A stretch of DNA of 22,339 nt from an uncultured Dorea sp. (GTDB lineage: Bacteria; Bacillota; Clostridia; Lachnospirales; Lachnospiraceae). Position numbers and translations under genes: made by a program. The notes beneath the pieces are model-generated. The model had not been told where the DNA came from. It saw only the letters and a program-made list of their open reading frames with translations, and did not search any database. Location: NCBI GenBank assembly GCA_910579925.1, contig CAJTVY010000050.1, positions 1 through 22,339 on the forward strand, read 5' to 3'. The stretch's first letter is position 1, and each line of letters opens with the position of its first letter. This document shows, piece by piece, positions 8,228-16,082 of the stretch.

Positions 8228-8383
8228 TTAGTGCAGTGACTCGCAAGTCACGTACATATCCGCTCCCGGATCCTTCTCCGCCTGTGCCGTCCTTTCATCC
8301 CTGGCAAGCACAGTAGAGACACACATCATGCAAAACATAATCACAATGAGCATAGACGCCCGCATTCTCTTACTAAACTCCAT
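8228..8383 (-). CDS. Small secreted or membrane peptide, 51 residues, unrecognised
   Basis: An ATG at 8383 follows GGGGAG on the coding strand. It encodes a short basic start (MEFSKRMR), a hydrophobic core (about residues 9-26, Met- and Val-rich) ending VSTVLA, and then a charged 24-residue tail ending in MYVTCESLH. This is the shape of a signal peptide with an AxA-like cleavage site, or of a small membrane anchor. The tail contains one Cys. The last codons overlap a perfect 6-bp inverted repeat (8236-8251, GTGACT/AGTCAC), which may act at the RNA level. It lies between the coiled-coil wall protein and the DUF2156 gene, which starts 86 nt after its stop. I do not recognise a family. The good start signal and signal-peptide shape favour a real gene. 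The rest of 8142-8484 shows no other gene. Confidence 0.5.
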   Translation of the reverse strand: MEFSKRMRASMLIVIMFCMMCVSTVLARDERTAQAEKDPGADMYVTCESLH

Positions 8384-8484
8384 CTTCTTCTCTCCCCTTC
8401 ATTGTATTTGATATCTGTTCCGGTATCTTACAACACATACTTTCAGGCCCCTTTTCCCGAAAGAAATGTATCACTTAAATTATT

Positions 8485-9531
8485 TTACCAGTCTGTATAA
8501 ATATCAATCGTTCCTGAAGCGCACCCGCTGTCATAGACCACTCCCGTCCCAAGAGACGTCTCAACCACAGTGCCTTTCGGATAATCGCTGCTTGCAAGAC
8601 ACAGATTCCCGTTGGCATCACGGATCGTACCGTCAGATGCCACATGCCGTCCCGGAATCTTCAAGCCATGTCCAGGCAGCACCTTCTGCGAATAATAGGT
8701 TTCCTTATGGCCGTTAAAATAAACCACGCCTACCGTTGGATTTAGTTTACCCGTATTGGACGGATACACATATCCGCCTGCAGGCTTTGAGGCAGACGTA
8801 TTGCTAATGTTCGTCGAAGCGGCATTTTCCGCATCCTTTTTCGCTTTTGCCTCCTGGGCCGCTTTTGCCGCCGCTGCCTCCTGGGCCGCTTTCAAAGCCC
8901 TCGCCTCCTCGGCGGCTTTCTCTTCTTTAAGCTTCTGAATCTTATCGGATAACGCATTCAGATCTGTAGAAGTCGCTTTCGCCTTTGCATTCAGTTCTTC
9001 CTTTTTGGCGTTCAGTTCCTTTTCCATCTGCGCATATAACTGCTGCTGTTCATCCAGGCGTGTTTCTTCCACCTCGATATTCTCCCTGAGCGTCTTGAGT
9101 TCTTCTACCATATTCCGGTCATATTCATTCATAGTCTGCACAAAATCAACCCGGTTGATAAAATCCGCCAGACTCTGCGCTGTAAAAATCATCCCCAGCC
9201 AGGACTCGCCCTCATTCTCATAGATATACTGAATACGCAGCTTCATCTCTTCATACTGCTGTTCTTCGCTTTTCTTTGCAATGGCAAGCTGCTCCTGGTT
9301 CTTGTCGATCTTTGCACTGACCTCGTCAATGTTCACTTCAATCTCCGCTATCTGGCCGCCGATCTCAAGGATCTCTCCGTTAATGCTGTCCAGTTCATTT
9401 TTCAGTTCCGAGGATTTACTTTCCATGCTGTCCAGATCTGCTGCCTTTACGTTCACCGCCGGACAGACCAGAGCCATGGCGCATACGCCGGCAGCTCCCA
9501 CCCGGACCCATTGTCTTAATTCTGATTTCAT
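8485..9531 (-). CDS. Secreted coiled-coil wall protein with C-terminal 3D domain (CwlO/PcsB-like N-terminus)
   Basis: The 348-residue product starts at the ATG at 9531, which has AAGGA 8 nt upstream; a GTG two codons earlier is less likely. Residues 1-30 form a signal peptide ending VKA. Residues 32-105 and 135-238 are long heptad coiled coils, the latter becoming an Ala/Glu/Lys-rich stalk. Between them SWLGMIFTAQSLADFINRVDFV matches the PcsB/CwlO coiled-coil domain. A Ser/Thr/Pro linker (239-262) leads to a C-terminal domain with VASDGTIRDANGN, YPKGTVVETSLGTGVVYDSGCA and TIDIYTDW. This is the 3D (three-Asp) double-psi-barrel pattern with Asp near 301, 334 and 343. Such proteins act on peptidoglycan, and the coiled coil often docks to a membrane ABC partner such as FtsEX. 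It lies 29 nt after the ABC exporter gene and is likely co-transcribed. Confidence 0.85.
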   Translation of the reverse strand: MKSELRQWVRVGAAGVCAMALVCPAVNVKAADLDSMESKSSELKNELDSINGEILEIGGQIAEIEVNIDEVSAKIDKNQEQLAIAKKSEEQQYEEMKLRIQYIYENEGESWLGMIFTAQSLADFINRVDFVQTMNEYDRNMVEELKTLRENIEVEETRLDEQQQLYAQMEKELNAKKEELNAKAKATSTDLNALSDKIQKLKEEKAAEEARALKAAQEAAAAKAAQEAKAKKDAENAASTNISNTSASKPAGGYVYPSNTGKLNPTVGVVYFNGHKETYYSQKVLPGHGLKIPGRHVASDGTIRDANGNLCLASSDYPKGTVVETSLGTGVVYDSGCASGTIDIYTDW

Positions 9532-9560
9532 AATCACTTTCCTTCATCTGCTTATGACAA

Positions 9561-11300
9561 TTATATGTTCTCAAAATTACGATGATACAACGCCTCATAG
9601 ATCCCTTTCTTCTGAAGCAGTTCCTCATGCGTTCCTTCTTCTGCTATTCCTTCTTCTGTCAGTACCAGGATCTTCTGTGCATTCTGGATAGTAGTCAGCC
9701 GGTGAGCGATCACGAAAGTCGTCCGTTCTTTCGCAAGTCCTTCCAGAGACTTCTGTACCACCTGCTCGCTCTCATTATCCAGCGCGGACGTGGCTTCGTC
9801 AAAAATCAATATAGGCGGATTCTTGAGAAATACCCGGGCAATAGACAGGCGCTGCTTCTGTCCGCCGGACAGCTTGACTCCCCGCTGTCCGACATCCGTG
9901 TGATATCCCTGTGGAAAACTCATGATAAACTCATGAGCATTGGCGTTCTTCGCCGCCCTGACCACCTCTTCATCCGTTGCGTCCATTCTGCCGTACCGGA
10001 TATTGTCAAGGATTGTGCCGGCGAACAGATATACGTCCTGCTGCACGATTCCTACATTATTACGCAGGTCGTTCAGCTTCATATCACGGATATCAATACC
10101 GTCTATCTTAATAGATCCCGCAGATACATCGTAAAATCTCGGAATCAGACTGCAAAGAGTCGTCTTCCCCACACCGGAAGGACCCACCAGCGCCATATAG
10201 TCTCCTGCCTCTACCTTCAGATTAATGTGATTCAGCACTCCCTCGTTCTGATCGCCATACCGGAAGGATACGTCACTGAACTCAATCTTACCCTGTAACT
10301 GTCCCACTGCGGCCGCATCCGGTTTATCCTTGATATCAGGCGCAATAGAAAGGATTTCAAGAAATCTCTCAAATCCCGAGTATCCGTTCTGAAACTGCTC
10401 CGTAAATGTTACCAGCTTCTTGACTGGATCCGTAAAATTATTGATATACAAAAGGAAGGTAATCAGATCCGTCAGCGCCACTGTCCCCGACAGCATCATA
10501 TTTACGCCCGTAACCAGCACCACAACCGTAATCAGCGTACTCATGGCTCCAAGACCGGAATTATAGATTCCCATATACTTGTAGCTGACCTTTTTTGCTG
10601 CTACGAAGTTGTCGTTCCCCCTTTTGAACTTCTTCATCTCTTCTTTTTCATTGGCAAAAGACTTCACTACCCGGATCCCGGACAGGCTGTCTTCTATCTG
10701 GCTGTTGATCTCCGCAATCTTTTCCCTGTTTTTCCTGAAAGCCTTTCCCATCTTCCGGTTAAAGTAGAATGCAAACACTGCCATGATCGGTATAAACGCA
10801 AATGCCAGAAGGGCCAGCCTTACGTTTACCATGAGAAGTATCGCAAACGACCCTATGATCTTAATGACCGATATAACCAGATCCTCAGGCCCGTGATGCA
10901 AAAGCTCACTGATATCGAACAGGTCGCTGGTAATCCTTGACAGAAGATGGCCTACCTTCTGGTTGTCGTAAAAAGCAAAGGTCAGCTTCTGGTAATGCCC
11001 GAAGATATCCCTGCGCATGTCAGCCTCCATCTTCGCACCCATGATATGCCCGAAATAAGCGATATAGAAATTACAGAAAATCTCCAGCAGAACGAGAGAT
11101 ACCAGCGCCGCGCCAAGCATTAAGATGGATTTTCTTGCCTCTGCAATCTCAAAGTATACGACTTCGTTAGTGATATATCTTACGACCAGCGGGATAACCA
11201 GCGTTACGGCAGCGCCAAGGATGGCAAAGAACATGTCGCTGTAGAACAACTTCTTATATGGGCCGTAATAGGCAAATAGTTTCTTTAATTTCTCCTTCAT
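9561..11300 (-). CDS. ABC exporter half-transporter (fused membrane and ATPase domains)
   Basis: The 579-residue protein has six membrane segments in residues 15-300 and an ATPase domain from about 338. Walker A is GPSGVGKT (373-380, K379), the Q-loop is near IVQQDVYLF, the signature LSGGQ is at 477-481, Walker B ILIFDE is at 497-502 with catalytic E502, and the H-loop is H533 in AHRLTT. All key residues are present. This is the type IV (MsbA/BmrA/LmrA) architecture, working as a homodimer or heterodimer to export lipids, drugs or peptides from the cytoplasmic membrane. No partner half-transporter is adjacent, which favours a homodimer. The ribosome binding site is weak (GAGAG about 11 nt upstream). 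A strong promoter lies at 11338-11366, and the coiled-coil wall protein follows. The substrate is not shown by sequence. Confidence 0.93.
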   Translation of the reverse strand: MKEKLKKLFAYYGPYKKLFYSDMFFAILGAAVTLVIPLVVRYITNEVVYFEIAEARKSILMLGAALVSLVLLEIFCNFYIAYFGHIMGAKMEADMRRDIFGHYQKLTFAFYDNQKVGHLLSRITSDLFDISELLHHGPEDLVISVIKIIGSFAILLMVNVRLALLAFAFIPIMAVFAFYFNRKMGKAFRKNREKIAEINSQIEDSLSGIRVVKSFANEKEEMKKFKRGNDNFVAAKKVSYKYMGIYNSGLGAMSTLITVVVLVTGVNMMLSGTVALTDLITFLLYINNFTDPVKKLVTFTEQFQNGYSGFERFLEILSIAPDIKDKPDAAAVGQLQGKIEFSDVSFRYGDQNEGVLNHINLKVEAGDYMALVGPSGVGKTTLCSLIPRFYDVSAGSIKIDGIDIRDMKLNDLRNNVGIVQQDVYLFAGTILDNIRYGRMDATDEEVVRAAKNANAHEFIMSFPQGYHTDVGQRGVKLSGGQKQRLSIARVFLKNPPILIFDEATSALDNESEQVVQKSLEGLAKERTTFVIAHRLTTIQNAQKILVLTEEGIAEEGTHEELLQKKGIYEALYHRNFENI

Positions 11301-11337
11301 TGCAATGAAATCTCTCTTCCCCTTAACGTATTTTTTT

Positions 11338-11366
11338 ATTGTACCAAGATTCTTATGATATTACAA
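11338..11366 (-). promoter_or_regulatory. Promoter of the ABC exporter-wall protein transcript
   Basis: On the minus strand TTGTAA (11361-11366) and TACAAT (11338-11343) are spaced by exactly 17 nt, in AT-rich DNA. The leader to the start at 11300 is about 30 nt. No clear terminator for the upstream tag gene was found between 11367 and 11460. Confidence 0.75.
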
Positions 11367-11460
11367 GTCGGAAATTTGCTGCAATCTGGAAAAAAATCGA
11401 CATATTTTTATTCTTTCTATGGTAAAAATGTAAGTCTAAAATACACTTCGTTCTACCCGG

Positions 11461-12030
11461 TCAGCCTCCGATATGTTCAAGAAAACACCCTTCCTCATGG
11501 GAATAGATCACCCCAATCGCCTGAAGAAAGGCATAGATAATCGTAGTCCCAACGAATTTCATCCCTCTTTTTTTCAGATCTCTGGACACTGCATCCGACA
11601 ATTTTGAGCTGGCCTTCCCTTTCTCATAGACCACCTTTCCATCTGTAAACCCCCAGATATATTCTGAAAAACTCCCGAACTCCTTCTGAATACTGCGAAA
11701 TACTCCTGCATTGATAACCGCACTCTGAATCTTGCGCTTATTACGAATAATGTCGGGATTCTCCCGCAGCCGTTCCATACGCTCCTCATCATACCCGCAG
11801 ACCTTTTCCAGGTCAAAATTATCGAACGCCTTTCGAAAACTCTCCTGCTTATTCAATACGCACTCCCATGATAACCCTGCCTGAAAGGACTCAAGCACCA
11901 GCATTTCAAATAATTTATGATCATCATATACCGGAACGCCCCACTCCTCATCGTGATATCTGATATACCTCTCATTCTTCGGATTCGCCCACTGGCATCT
12001 GATCTTTCCGTCTGCCCATTCCATATTCAT
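11461..12030 (-). CDS. tag: DNA-3-methyladenine glycosylase I
   Basis: The 189-residue enzyme removes 3-methyladenine from alkylated DNA, starting base excision repair. Family marks are RCQWANPKNERYIRYHDEEWGVP near the start, FEMLVLESFQAGLSW (about 41-55) containing the likely catalytic-site Glu (E47) and substrate-pocket aromatics, and KFVGTTIIYAFLQAIGVIYSHEEGC at the end. The four zinc-snap ligands are present: C12, H26, H178 and C182. Length is normal. The first ATG at 12030 has AAAGGAAAGG just upstream; an ATG two codons later is possible. The gene lies 11 nt after the 279-residue anchored protein, so it is translated from the same message as two extracellular proteins of unknown role. 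That is an odd context for a repair enzyme. Confidence 0.93.
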   Translation of the reverse strand: MNMEWADGKIRCQWANPKNERYIRYHDEEWGVPVYDDHKLFEMLVLESFQAGLSWECVLNKQESFRKAFDNFDLEKVCGYDEERMERLRENPDIIRNKRKIQSAVINAGVFRSIQKEFGSFSEYIWGFTDGKVVYEKGKASSKLSDAVSRDLKKRGMKFVGTTIIYAFLQAIGVIYSHEEGCFLEHIGG

Positions 12031-12041
12031 ATTCCTTTCCT

Positions 12042-12881
12042 TTAAAAATTTATGATTTGCGTTCCCTTATCCCGCATCTCCTCAACATACTGCTGCGCCG
12101 CCGGGATGATACACAGATGCAGGCTTTCCCCAATGGCAAAATACGGGTATAGGGCTACGTTTTCCCGGCAGTACAATACACAGGGAACGGATTCAGACGT
12201 ATAATTCATCTGCGTAAGATTCTCATATGCCAGGTCGTTGAGAGTCGTGTATAAGGTCACAATCTCCTCGTGTGCAAGATCCGGGAGCAGAGTCTTCAGC
12301 GTATAGAAACATATATCCTCATATGCCCTGTACAAAGGTTCCGTATAACTGTGATCATCAAAATTCAACATAATTTCCTGCACCTGGTCGCTGCCCAGAG
12401 GCGTATAGACAGAGATCGTTGGAAATGGAAGAATTGACTCTTCCTTGCTATAATTATAGTAACTGCTTTCATACTCTGAATGAATCGCCCGATCATAGTT
12501 ATAAGCGCGCCACTCCCATGACGGGGCCAGATATTCTTTTCCCTTATCCGCCCGGTAAATCCCATTATAACCGTCGATAAAATCGTCAATCGTAAATGTA
12601 AAGACGAATTCACCCGCCCTATGTTCCGTATATTCGGGTACAAGTCCGTCAGCCTCCGCCTTAAGCGATGTTTTCGTCTGTGGCTCCTCCGCCTCTGCTT
12701 TAGCGTCCTCTGACTCCTCCGCCGACTCTTTGCGCTTATCCGATGTTGCCTTCTCCTCTGATTCCCTGGGTTCTGTTTCATCTGATATCATATGATATTT
12801 CATGGCAAATGTAAATGTCATCATAAGAAAACAAAGGAAAATGGAAGCCGCAATCATTGTTCTTTTTTTCCGTATGTTCAT
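12042..12881 (-). CDS. Membrane-anchored extracellular protein, unrecognised
   Basis: The 279-residue protein starts with AAGGAAGAGAAGG upstream of its ATG. Residues 1-8 are basic, residues 9-28 form one membrane segment or uncleaved signal (MIAASIFLCFLMMTFTFAM), and residues 33-78 are a highly charged low-complexity linker rich in Glu, Lys and Ala. The globular part, about 80-279, is rich in Tyr and acidic residues: EFVFTFTIDDFIDGYNG, LAPSWEWRAYNYD and SISVYTPLG-like PTISVYTPLG. I see no catalytic motif. The topology predicts a domain held outside the cell by an N-terminal anchor. It sits between the 436-residue anchored protein (50 nt gap) and tag (11 nt gap). Its plan (anchor, charged linker, domain) is like that of its upstream neighbour, suggesting the two work together, perhaps at the envelope. 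The function is unknown. Confidence 0.8.
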   Translation of the reverse strand: MNIRKKRTMIAASIFLCFLMMTFTFAMKYHMISDETEPRESEEKATSDKRKESAEESEDAKAEAEEPQTKTSLKAEADGLVPEYTEHRAGEFVFTFTIDDFIDGYNGIYRADKGKEYLAPSWEWRAYNYDRAIHSEYESSYYNYSKEESILPFPTISVYTPLGSDQVQEIMLNFDDHSYTEPLYRAYEDICFYTLKTLLPDLAHEEIVTLYTTLNDLAYENLTQMNYTSESVPCVLYCRENVALYPYFAIGESLHLCIIPAAQQYVEEMRDKGTQIINF

Positions 12882-12931
12882 ATCCTTCTCTTCCTTTCTC
12901 AGAAGTCCTGTCCATTCTTCGAAGTCCGTTT

Positions 12932-14242
12932 CTAGTGCGCAGTATCCGTTCTTTCAAATTCTCTTCTTGCCTTGTACGCCGGAATACAATAAGATCGTTC
13001 CCTGTCAACCCGGTTCCCCACATAGGCATAAGTCCCGTCTTCCTTCCTGCGAAGGGTCACCGCATGAGCATAATAACAGTCTGTCCCTTCTTCTGTTGAT
13101 ACCGCCTCCACATATGCTGTTATCGTCCCATCCTCGTTCTCCAGACAACGGACAACCTCTGGAAATGACGGCTGTAGCTGCTGCACCCGGTTCCAGAACC
13201 CCACCGCAGTCCAGGGATATCGCCCTGTGCCGCTGTCAAATCTGGCAAATTGCTCAATCTGCTCCTTACGAATGTCAAAAAACTGCCCGATCACTGATTC
13301 GAACTCTTCCTTGGGAATTCCATCCGCATATCTCTCCCCTTCCAAAGGTTTTCCGGCAGCCATGGGATAAAGAAAATCAAACAGGTCGTTAAACTCGATC
13401 TTCTCCATGCATGTCATATCCCAGTCCTCCAGAAACAGATTATTGCTGAAATAGCTGACAGGTTCAATATACTGGTTCGTAATCTCCCTGCATTTTTCAT
13501 CCAGGGGGTATATCCGGCAGAATATATGCATGTCCATCTCCTGGTTCCTGGACAGGGCCTTTTCCCAGATCAGCCAGCCCTTGTCTGTATATTCCCACTG
13601 ATATGCCTTAATTTTCTCCAACTGCTGAATTCCGATATTCATCTCTTCATCAAACACGGCGCTGGCAGACGTTACATACAATTCCTTCTTCTCGAATTCC
13701 AGTCGATAATACCGAAAGATCCCAACCGAATTCACCTGATAGAATTCCGTTTCAACTGCTTTCCCTTCCTGCGCTTTTTTCAAAGCAGCCTCTACCTTCT
13801 CATAGTTCGTCAGATTATAGTCCCGGTTCCCACAGGTAACGGAAAGACTCTCTGCCCCACCCTTTTCTATCATCTCATGCAGCGTATTTTCATCCAGGCT
13901 GGCCTCGGATGAATCCATATTACCATGATCTGCCGCCCTGCTGTATATCTCTTTGCAGTTCTCCATATAGGAAAACAGTTTCTTAAGGGTCTCATCCTTC
14001 TCCGCCTGGTTCATCTCCACTATTTTCAATGAATACTTCTGTGAATCTTCGTCGTTCCTTACATGGCCGCCGTCATTTCCATTGTTCTGTCTGCCGTTTA
14101 ACCTATGATCTGCTCCGCTGTGGGCATATCCCTCATCCTCGTTTTTACGCTCTTCATCCAGCCGGCCTGTCAACAGTACGAATATAAAAATCAAAAATAT
14201 TGCGATTACAGTTACGATCCATATAAACCTTTGTTTCTTCAT
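12932..14242 (-). CDS. Membrane-anchored extracellular protein, unrecognised
   Basis: The 436-residue protein starts at an ATG with AGGAGAG about 6 nt upstream. One membrane segment lies at about residues 7-26 (IWIVTVIAIFLIFIFVLLTG), then a hydrophilic linker rich in Asn, Gly, Asp and His up to about 66. The rest is a folded acidic region with no enzyme motif that I can name. Notable stretches are YRLEFEKKELYVTSASAVF, YEYTDKGWLIWEKAL-like WEYTDKGWLIWEKAL, and a C-terminal TITAYVEAVSTEEGTDCYYAH with GTYAYVGNRV. The last part reads like a beta-rich domain in which a value is measured or bound (compare NTF2-like folds), but this is only an impression. It is the first gene of the three-gene transcript with the 279-residue protein and tag, driven by the promoter at 14313-14341. 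The function is unknown. Confidence 0.8.
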   Translation of the reverse strand: MKKQRFIWIVTVIAIFLIFIFVLLTGRLDEERKNEDEGYAHSGADHRLNGRQNNGNDGGHVRNDEDSQKYSLKIVEMNQAEKDETLKKLFSYMENCKEIYSRAADHGNMDSSEASLDENTLHEMIEKGGAESLSVTCGNRDYNLTNYEKVEAALKKAQEGKAVETEFYQVNSVGIFRYYRLEFEKKELYVTSASAVFDEEMNIGIQQLEKIKAYQWEYTDKGWLIWEKALSRNQEMDMHIFCRIYPLDEKCREITNQYIEPVSYFSNNLFLEDWDMTCMEKIEFNDLFDFLYPMAAGKPLEGERYADGIPKEEFESVIGQFFDIRKEQIEQFARFDSGTGRYPWTAVGFWNRVQQLQPSFPEVVRCLENEDGTITAYVEAVSTEEGTDCYYAHAVTLRRKEDGTYAYVGNRVDRERSYCIPAYKARREFERTDTAH

Positions 14243-14312
14243 TCTACTCTCCTGTATGTAGTAAAATTTAAAAATTTAATATTTCCGCATATCTTACGTT
14301 TGTAATATTTGT

Positions 14313-14341
14313 ATTATGGACTTTTCTATAGATCTTGTCAA
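14313..14341 (-). promoter_or_regulatory. Strong promoter of the anchored protein-tag transcript
   Basis: On the minus strand a perfect -35 box TTGACA (14336-14341) and CATAAT (14313-14318) are spaced by 17 nt. The leader before the start at 14242 is about 65 nt. It lies back to back with the DUF2971 promoter. Confidence 0.8.
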
Positions 14342-14350
14342 CTCCTTTTG

Positions 14351-14379
14351 TTGCTATTTCCCTAAAAAACCTCTATTAT
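14351..14379 (+). promoter_or_regulatory. Promoter of the DUF2971 gene
   Basis: TTGCTA (14351-14356) and TATTAT (14374-14379) have a 17-nt spacer. Transcription would begin near 14386, leaving a leader of about 34 nt with AAAGGAG before the start at 14420. Confidence 0.65.
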
Positions 14380-14419
14380 AGAGTCAGAGTTACAAAACAG
14401 CTGAAAGGAGCGGTATCAT

Positions 14420-15277
14420 ATGTCTGGCAGACAGGTAAAACTGGAACACGCAGAAAAAGGCAGCATTCTGTATCATTATACAAAGAGTAACGGCATCAAC
14501 GGCATTATAAACCATAACTGTTTCTGGGCGACAAAAAGTGATTTTCTGAATGATCCCAACGAATTTTCCTATATCCGTGGAATCATAGATGAAGTTTGCA
14601 GGGAAAATATTAAAAATCAGACTCTAAGAGACATGTTCCTTAATGACTCCATTTATGCAGGCAGGGAAAAAAACAGAGAATATTTTGTGCTTTCATTTTC
14701 AAAATGCAGGGACAGCATTACCATGTGGTCTGAATTTGGCAATAAGACCGGTTACAACATAGGATTCTGCAGCGACGACATTATTGAGAGAATTGAAGAA
14801 GCGGCAGAGATCGCATACCACGGGCTTGTGGTCTATGATTCGAAGCAGCAGAAACAACTGATCAGAAGAATAATCTGCAATTCTCTTCCAAATCTGCTGC
14901 GGCTGCCTCTGGAGACGATTCTGGAGGCCGGGAAGCAGAATCGGAAAGATAACAATTACTTGAAAGCATGCAGAAAATTCCAGAAGACGGCAGAAGTTTA
15001 TGCTATGTTTTTTAAACATGAGGGTTTTGCACAAGAACAGGAATATCGGTTTATTTTCAAGAAGCAGAAGGATACGGCGGTATACTTTCGTCCCAAAGAC
15101 GGATTTATGCTTCCTTATATCGAGATTCCTTTAAGTGACAGGAATCTTCCCATTGAGGAGATCATGGTTGCGCCGCAGAATCATATCGACCTTGCCAAAA
15201 GCGGGATGGAATATATGCTGCATGCCAAGGGTTATGAGGCTGATGTTTCTCTGTCTAATATTAAGCTGAGATATTAG
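14420..15277 (+). CDS. DUF2971 family protein
   Basis: The 285-residue soluble protein starts 8 nt after AAGGAG. It shows the ordered marks of DUF2971: LYHYT at 17-21, FWATKSDFLNDPNEF at 35-49, the VLSFS strand at 90-94, ITMWSEFGNKTGYNIGF at 100-116 (the usual MW.xYG motif with Phe for Tyr), and FFKHEGFAQEQEYRFIF at 197-213 with the conserved EYR. The family is common in accessory regions. Its molecular activity is not firmly established, though its motifs have been compared by some to ADP-ribosyltransferase-like folds (from memory, uncertain). The gene is alone, with its own promoter and a terminator shared with the opposing acetyltransferase gene, which fits an acquired single-gene unit. 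A frameshifted relative lies at the right edge of the window. Confidence 0.85.
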   Translation: MSGRQVKLEHAEKGSILYHYTKSNGINGIINHNCFWATKSDFLNDPNEFSYIRGIIDEVCRENIKNQTLRDMFLNDSIYAGREKNREYFVLSFSKCRDSITMWSEFGNKTGYNIGFCSDDIIERIEEAAEIAYHGLVVYDSKQQKQLIRRIICNSLPNLLRLPLETILEAGKQNRKDNNYLKACRKFQKTAEVYAMFFKHEGFAQEQEYRFIFKKQKDTAVYFRPKDGFMLPYIEIPLSDRNLPIEEIMVAPQNHIDLAKSGMEYMLHAKGYEADVSLSNIKLRY

Positions 15278-15348
15278 TACATATAGAATGGATTGTCTGA
15301 TCAAATATGAATTTGATGTTATTAGGGATCGAAGCTTCACATCATAAA

Positions 15349-15387
15349 AGAGGCCGGCGGGTAAAGCGACATTACCCCCAAGCCTCT
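15349..15387. terminator. Bidirectional terminator between the DUF2971 and acetyltransferase genes
   Basis: AGAGGC (15349-15354) pairs with GCCTCT (15382-15387), with an inner GGGTAA/TTACCC stem. On the minus strand the stem is followed by TTTTAT. On the plus strand a CTTTTTATTT run begins a few bases later. It can serve the convergent genes on both sides. A second small perfect inverted repeat, ATCAAAT/ATTTGAT with a 4-nt loop, lies at 15300-15317. Confidence 0.75.
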
Positions 15388-15397
15388 CACTGGCTTT

Positions 15398-16024
15398 TTA
15401 TTTGGAAAGTTCCAGCACATGCTCCCATGCTTCGTCATCAAATTCCCTGTCTTTAAAGTAGAACTTCCGATCCGCCTCCGTGATCTCCCGGATCACTTTA
15501 CAGGGGTTCCCTCCCGCAATCACCCAGTCCGGGATATCTTTCGTCACGACACTGCCGGCGCCAATCACCGTATTGCTTCCGATATGCACACCTGGACAGA
15601 TCACTGTATTACCGCCAATCCATACATTATCCCCGATCGTAACCTCAATCCCATATTCGTAAAGCGTATTGCGGGTATCCGGATGTACCGGATGGCCTGC
15701 CGTATAAATCGCCACATTCGGCGCCATCTGGCAGTTATCCCCGATCACAACCTTTGCTACATCCAGGATCATACAGTTATAATTTGCAAAAAAGTTCTTG
15801 CCGACCTCGATATGAGAACCATAATCACAGTAAAACGGCGGATTAATAAATGCTCCCTCAGATCTGCCAAGTAACTCCTTAACAATCTTACCGATTGATT
15901 CAAAATCCGTCCTGTCAGCCGTATTCAAAGCCTGGGTCAGCTTCCTGGCCCTCTTCTGTTCCTCCATAACTTCCTCATCTGATATGTAAGGAAGCTGCCT
16001 GTCTCTTCTCTCTCTATTTGTCAT
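15398..16024 (-). CDS. Maltose/galactoside-type sugar O-acetyltransferase (left-handed beta-helix)
   Basis: The product has 208 residues from the ATG at 16024. An earlier ATG at 16036 overlaps the only AAAGGA site, and the family normally starts at the MTNRER-like position, so 16024 is preferred. An N-terminal helical region (Mac-type; RQLPYISDEEVMEEQKRARKL) is followed by hexapeptide repeats. The family marks are all present: FINPPFYCDYGSHIEVG, the catalytic His in YTAGHPVHPDTRN (about H111), VWIGGNTVICPGVHIG, VIGAGSVVTKDIPDWVIAGGNP. It transfers acetyl from acetyl-CoA to a sugar hydroxyl in the cytoplasm; the physiological substrate is usually unclear. Its leader contains the 47-nt inverted repeat at 16083-16129. 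It ends at the shared terminator and is separated by about 165 nt from the upstream kinase-like gene. Confidence 0.9.
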   Translation of the reverse strand: MTNRERRDRQLPYISDEEVMEEQKRARKLTQALNTADRTDFESIGKIVKELLGRSEGAFINPPFYCDYGSHIEVGKNFFANYNCMILDVAKVVIGDNCQMAPNVAIYTAGHPVHPDTRNTLYEYGIEVTIGDNVWIGGNTVICPGVHIGSNTVIGAGSVVTKDIPDWVIAGGNPCKVIREITEADRKFYFKDREFDDEAWEHVLELSK

Positions 16025-16082
16025 AGATACATCCATCCTTTCTCAAACATTGTCCGGCAGCGTCCGCCAGCACTGGTGGGCC

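Noticed and set aside
8384..8484. Promoter or terminator before the small secreted peptide
   Set aside because: A TACAAT at 8401-8406 (minus strand) lies too close to the start and has no -35 at the right distance. The weak CTTTC/GAAAG stem near 8440-8465 lacks a T-run.
9582..10298. Plus-strand 238-codon open frame
   Set aside because: It is antisense to the ATPase domain of the ABC exporter, which has every catalytic motif.
12802..13392. Plus-strand 196-codon open frame rich in Ser and Pro
   Set aside because: It is antisense to two well-started genes and shows no domain.
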